Assembly: GCA_020849725.1 (NCBI GenBank)
Contig: JADLAZ010000103.1
Span: forward strand, 8,573-72,572
Direction of reading: 5' to 3'
From: Chloroflexota bacterium
Lineage (GTDB): Bacteria; Chloroflexota; Chloroflexia; Thermomicrobiales; JADLAZ01
DNA length: 64,000 nt
Shown here: positions 60,864 through 64,000 of the stretch, one piece after another
Numbering within the stretch: the first letter of the stretch is position 1
Layout: every line of letters begins with the position of its first letter
Made by a program: the position numbers and the translations under genes
Notes under the pieces: model-generated
Seen by the model: only the letters and a program-made list of their open reading frames with translations
Database searches by the model: none
Told to the model about the DNA's origin: nothing

Positions 60864-60930
60864 GGGCGTCTCCAGGGGTCCACCGCGCCGGTGACGGCCG
60901 GCGGTGGGCCGGCAAGCGCGCGGCGCACTG

Positions 60931-61995
60931 TCATCCGAGGCGGGTGCGACGCGGGTCGCGGGCGCTCGCTAGCGAGCGCTGATAGGTTTCCAATGACTCG
61001 ACGACCTTGCCCGTGCCGCGCGCGACGCAGGTTAGCGGCTCGTCGGCGATGTGCACCGGCATGCGCAGTTCCGCTTGCAGCCGCCGGTCGAGGCCGAGCA
61101 GGAGCGCGCCGCCGCCGGCCAGCGTGATGCCATGCTCCATGATGTCGGCCACCAGCTCCGGCAGTGTCTCCTCCAGCGAGGTCTTGGCCAGGTCGACGAT
61201 GGTGCTGACCGGGCCGGCGATGGCCTCGCGCAGCTCGACCGAGCTGATCTCGACCACTTTCGGCAGGCCGGTCAGCAGGTCGCGACCGCGCAGCGTGACG
61301 CGACGCTCGTCGTCCAGCGGATAGGCCGACCCGGCCAGGATCTTGGCGTTCTCGGCCATGCGCTCGCCGATGACGAGGTTGTGCTCGCGCCGGGCGAACT
61401 GCTGGATCGCCTCGTCGATCTCGTCGCCGGCGATCCGGAGCGAGTGATTGACGACGATGCCGCCAAGTGAGATGACGGCGATCTCGGTCGTGCCGCCGCC
61501 AATGTCGATGACCATGCTGCCGACCGGCTCGTTGACCGGCAAGCCGGCGCCGATGGCGGCGGCCATCGGCTCCTCGATGACGTGGGCCTCGCGCGCGCCG
61601 GCCGACAGAGCAGCCTCCTCGGCAGCGCGCTTTTCGACCTCGGTCACGCCCGAGGGAATGCCGACGACGACGCGCGGATGGGCGGCGATGATGCTCTGCG
61701 AATGCACCTTGCTGATGAAATAGTGCAGCATTTGCTCGACGACGTCGAAGTCGGCGATGACGCCATCCTTGAGCGGGCGAGTGGCGATGATGTTTGCCGG
61801 CGTCTTGCCGACCATCGCTTTGGCCTCCGCGCCGACGGCCAGCACGCGCTTGGTGCGCCGCTCGATGGCGACGACCGACGGCTCGGAGATGACGATGCCC
61901 TTGCCCTGCACATAGACCAGGGTATTGGCGGTGCCGAGATCGATGCCGAGATCGCGGCTGAACAGACCCAGGAGGGCATTGATCGGTCGGAACAT
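60931..61995 (-). CDS. mreB: Actin-like rod-shape protein MreB
   Basis: The 354-residue protein has the actin-type phosphate-1 loop DLGIDLGTANTLVYVQGKG, PRVVVGIPSGVTEVEKRA, phosphate-2 MVIDIGGGTTEIAVISLGG, and adenosine motif GITLAGGGALLLGLD. It polymerises under the membrane and guides side-wall synthesis. ATG 61995 gives the standard MFRPI-type N-terminus; GGAGGAAAC lies upstream. It is the first gene of mreB-mreC-murT, driven from the extended -10 element at 62169-62177. Confidence 0.96.
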   Translation of the reverse strand: MFRPINALLGLFSRDLGIDLGTANTLVYVQGKGIVISEPSVVAIERRTKRVLAVGAEAKAMVGKTPANIIATRPLKDGVIADFDVVEQMLHYFISKVHSQSIIAAHPRVVVGIPSGVTEVEKRAAEEAALSAGAREAHVIEEPMAAAIGAGLPVNEPVGSMVIDIGGGTTEIAVISLGGIVVNHSLRIAGDEIDEAIQQFARREHNLVIGERMAENAKILAGSAYPLDDERRVTLRGRDLLTGLPKVVEISSVELREAIAGPVSTIVDLAKTSLEETLPELVADIMEHGITLAGGGALLLGLDRRLQAELRMPVHIADEPLTCVARGTGKVVESLETYQRSLASARDPRRTRLG

Positions 61996-62168
61996 CCGGA
62001 GTTGTTTCCTCCAGGCGGGCCGGCGCCGCGCTGCCCGGTAGCGGCAAGCGGCGCGCGGCGACCGGGGCGCCGGCCAGACACCGGCCACGCTCGACCCCAC
62101 GGGCGTGGGGGAGCGGTTCGTTGCGAGTGCGTGACACACGGACCGGGACGACCGGTCGCTGTCGCGGC

Positions 62169-62177
62169 AGTATAGCA
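62169..62177 (-). promoter_or_regulatory. Extended -10 promoter for mreB
   Basis: On the minus strand TGCTATACT, about 175 bp before the mreB start. No convincing -35. Confidence 0.48.
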
Positions 62178-62250
62178 CACGGGCGGGTGCTGGGCGTTGA
62201 GCGCCGCTGACGCCACCACCCAATACCAAGCCCCCAACCGCTGCCCAAGT

Positions 62251-62259
62251 TGCTATAAT
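62251..62259 (+). promoter_or_regulatory. Extended -10 promoter for radC
   Basis: TGCTATAAT, a perfect -10 with the TGn extension, 26 bp before the radC ATG, which gives a 5' leader of about 20 nt. No -35 is evident. Confidence 0.55.
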
Positions 62260-62284
62260 CGGCCGCGCTGGCGCTGCAGAGCGC

Positions 62285-63004
62285 ATGACCAGCGTGAGGA
62301 CGGCTGTGCAGTACCACCTGACGATCAAGGAGCGGCCGGCGCCGGAGCGCCCGCGCGAGAAACTGCTGGCCAACGGCGCCGGAGCGCTCACCAACGGCGA
62401 GTTGCTGGCGATTATCCTGCGGACGGGCCTGCCGGGCGAGACGGTTGTCGACCTGGCAAACCGGCTGCTGGTGACCTTTGGCGGGTTGCAAGGGTTGGCA
62501 CGGGCGACGCCGTCGGAGCTGGGTGGCGTGCATGGCTTCGGCGCGGCCAAGGCCTGCGAGGTGAAGGCCTGCCTGGAGCTGGCGCGGCGACTGAGCCTGG
62601 AGCAGCCCGAGGAGCGTTACATCATCTCGACGCCGGAGGATGTCGCCCGGCTGGTTGGGCTGGAGATGGCCGTGCTCGACCAGGAGCAGTTGCGGGTGGT
62701 GCTGCTGAACACCAAGAACGCCGTGCAGCGGGTCGTCACCGTCTATCAGGGCAGTGTCAACGCGGCCCAGTTGCGCGTCGGTGAAGTGTTCAAGGAGGCG
62801 ATCCGCACCAACGCACCGGCGCTCGTCGTGGTCCACAATCACCCGAGCGGCGACCCGACGCCGTCACCGGACGACGTCGCGGTGACGGCTGAGCTGGTGC
62901 GGGCCGGCAAGTTGCTAGATGTCGATGTCTTCGACCACATCATCATCGGCAACGGCCAGCATGTCAGCCTGCGGCGGCGTGGGCTGGGCTTCGGCGGGCG
63001 CTAG
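62285..63004 (+). CDS. radC: RadC family protein (JAB/MPN domain)
   Basis: The 239-residue protein has an N-terminal helix-hairpin-helix region (PREKLLANGAGALTNGELLA; GVHGFGAAKACEVKA) and the MPN/JAMM motif VVHNHPSGDPTPSPDD, with the upstream Glu in VGEVFKEAIRTNAP. It is predicted to bind zinc; the cellular role is debated, despite the historic link to DNA repair. Its location divergent from mreB resembles the radC-mreBC arrangement of many bacteria. Confidence 0.93.
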   Translation: MTSVRTAVQYHLTIKERPAPERPREKLLANGAGALTNGELLAIILRTGLPGETVVDLANRLLVTFGGLQGLARATPSELGGVHGFGAAKACEVKACLELARRLSLEQPEERYIISTPEDVARLVGLEMAVLDQEQLRVVLLNTKNAVQRVVTVYQGSVNAAQLRVGEVFKEAIRTNAPALVVVHNHPSGDPTPSPDDVAVTAELVRAGKLLDVDVFDHIIIGNGQHVSLRRRGLGFGGR

Positions 63005-63143
63005 CCAGCCCGACGGTCTCATCGTTGAGCGCGCTGCCCAACGATGCTCGGCGACGTGCAAGCCGGTGCTCAGTTCCCCTGCATCATGACGCCCTGGACG
63101 GTAGCCAGCTCGGTGCGAGCTGCGACGTTGAATGGGGAGGTCG

Positions 63144-63566
63144 ATGAAGCCAAGGATAACGCTATTGACGCTGGGCGTGGACGATCTGGAGCGGTCGCTG
63201 CGCTTCTATCGCGACGGACTCGGCCTGCCGACGGAGGGTATCGTCGGCGCGGAGTACGAGTTCGGCGCCGTCGCGTTCTTCGACGTGCAGCCCGGTCTGA
63301 GACTTGCGCTCTGGCCGCGGCGCAGCATCGCGCACGACACGGCGCTGCCTCTCCAACGGCCGAGTGCGACGGAGTTCACCATCGGCCACAATGTTGGCAG
63401 CCAGGAGGAGGTCGACGCGGTCATGGAGCAGGCGCTGCGAGCGGGCGCGACAATCGTCAAGCCGGCCAGCGCCACGTTCTGGGGCGGCTACGCCGGGTAT
63501 TTCCAGGACCCCGATGGGCACCTGTGGGAGGTCGCCTGGAATCCGGCGCTGCTGCCGGCGGAGTGA
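63144..63566 (+). CDS. VOC-superfamily (glyoxalase/dioxygenase-fold) protein
   Basis: The 140-residue protein has two beta-alpha-beta-beta-beta modules: LLTLGVDDLERSLRFYRDGL starts the first and GSQEEVDAVMEQALRAGATI the second, closing with GYFQDPDGHLWEVAWNP. The terminal Glu (LWEVAWN) is a usual metal ligand. The substrate is not predictable. GGGGAGGTCG precedes ATG 63144. The 140-bp gap after radC shows nothing else. Confidence 0.85.
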   Translation: MKPRITLLTLGVDDLERSLRFYRDGLGLPTEGIVGAEYEFGAVAFFDVQPGLRLALWPRRSIAHDTALPLQRPSATEFTIGHNVGSQEEVDAVMEQALRAGATIVKPASATFWGGYAGYFQDPDGHLWEVAWNPALLPAE

Positions 63567-63684
63567 TGGACGGCTGACTCATGCGGCCGTGGCCGGGCCT
63601 GGACCATTGACCAGCGATGCGGGGCGCTGCTAGTGGTGTGTCAGGCCTCAATTGCCGAGTATGGACAGCATCGCCTCGGTGTAG

Positions 63685-63766
63685 GGGCACCCTTTGTTGG
63701 TGCCCAGTACCGGCGGCTGGCTAGCGGTATCGGCAGCGGCCAACCGGGCACCCACAAGGGGTGCCC
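63685..63766. repeat. Two related hairpin repeats next to the transposase
   Basis: Hairpin 1: GGGCACC (63685-63691) with GGTGCCC (63699-63705). Hairpin 2: GGGCACCC (63746-63753) with GGGTGCCC (63759-63766). The arms are the same sequence, so this looks like two copies of one short palindromic repeat, the first preceded by GTAGG. It lies between the VOC gene and the IS630-type transposase, in a 230-bp gene-free stretch. Confidence 0.65.
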
Positions 63767-63795
63767 TTGCCATGCGATTCACGTCTGACGGACCA

Positions 63796-64000
63796 CTAAG
63801 CAGCTTCGGGTAAGTTTTGCGTACTATGAATGGGTGCAATCACATGCTGGTCCAAGGCGTGATCGACCGCCGCCTGGAACGCGGCGGCCGTGTGGTAGCT
63901 GCGCACAGGCAACTCGTCATGCTTGACGTGGCGCCACAGCCCCTCGATCCGGTTCAACTCCGGGCTGTAGGCCGGCAGGTAGAACAGCTCGATGCCCGCC
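63796..64000 (-). mobile_element. IS630-type DDE transposase, C-terminal part (cut by window edge)
   Basis: The last 67 codons of a minus-strand frame are inside the window and read LFYLPAYSPELNRIEGLWRH, then VKHDELPVRSYHTAAAF, ending at a TAG at 63796-63798. PAYSPELNRIEGLW contains the last acidic residue (Glu) of the DDE triad as in IS630 family transposases. The rest lies beyond the right edge, so whether the element is intact is unknown. Confidence 0.9.

Overview
The window is a GC-rich, densely packed bacterial chromosome segment. It has no prophage, CRISPR array or rRNA; the only mobile-element sequence is the end of an IS630-type transposase at the right edge. My best guess, by inference, is a Chloroflexota bacterium, possibly of the Thermomicrobia type. 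Pointers are the gatD/murT and mreBC cell-wall genes with no outer-membrane genes, a suf operon led by an Rrf2 regulator, a secreted propeller protein (47000-48823) whose C-terminal domain I associate with Chloroflexota secretomes, and dispersed short hairpin repeats of a kind common in that phylum. No 16S gene is present, so this cannot be settled here.

Layout. 1-9.3 kb: partial gatD, a tandem ABM-fold protein, an RsmC-like methyltransferase, a TolB-like lipoprotein, an NHL-propeller remnant, rsmG-dxs, rsfS and a DUF4153/DUF4173 membrane protein. 9.5-15 kb: a two-component system, a small zinc-ribbon membrane protein, a macrodomain protein, an FmdB-type zinc ribbon and a WecA/TagO-like transferase. 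15.5-30.4 kb: an accessory, apparently catabolic block. It holds a split PEP-synthase-like phosphotransferase pair, an MFS exporter, a formamidase, a DUF4038 glycosidase-like protein, a Tm-1-like pair (UPF0261 plus PEP-hydrolase-like TIM barrel), a CobA-HemD fusion, a Gfo/Idh/MocA oxidoreductase, kynureninase, a cupin and a DapA-like lyase. 30.5-35.4 kb: a DtxR-type regulator, a DUF58/DUF4129 pair and an orphan HlyD-like adaptor. 35.6-38.5 kb: tRNA-Asn with its own promoter and terminator, then an orphan nuoE-nuoF pair.

38.5-49.4 kb: a YegD-like Hsp70, a YcaQ-type glycosylase, a fused siroheme decarboxylase, ksgA-ispE, a GT39-like glycosyltransferase with TPR, the secreted propeller protein and a Clp-N/zinc-ribbon protein. 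49.5-51.4 kb: a second oxidoreductase-cupin pair. 51.6-58 kb: the Fe-S assembly operon rrf2-sufC-sufB-sufD-sufS-sufU-Rieske ferredoxin, preceded by a promoter with a perfect inverted repeat. 58.5-63 kb: murT, mreC and mreB on the minus strand, divergent from radC. 63-64 kb: a VOC protein, paired hairpin repeats and the transposase end.

How it fits together. dxs and ispE serve the MEP isoprenoid pathway, and each overlaps a 16S rRNA methyltransferase gene by 4 bp. gatD, murT, the WecA-like enzyme and mreBC serve the cell envelope. cobA-hemD and the siroheme decarboxylase point to siroheme-derived tetrapyrroles. Short upstream regions repeatedly carry a TGC-TATAcT-like extended -10 element.
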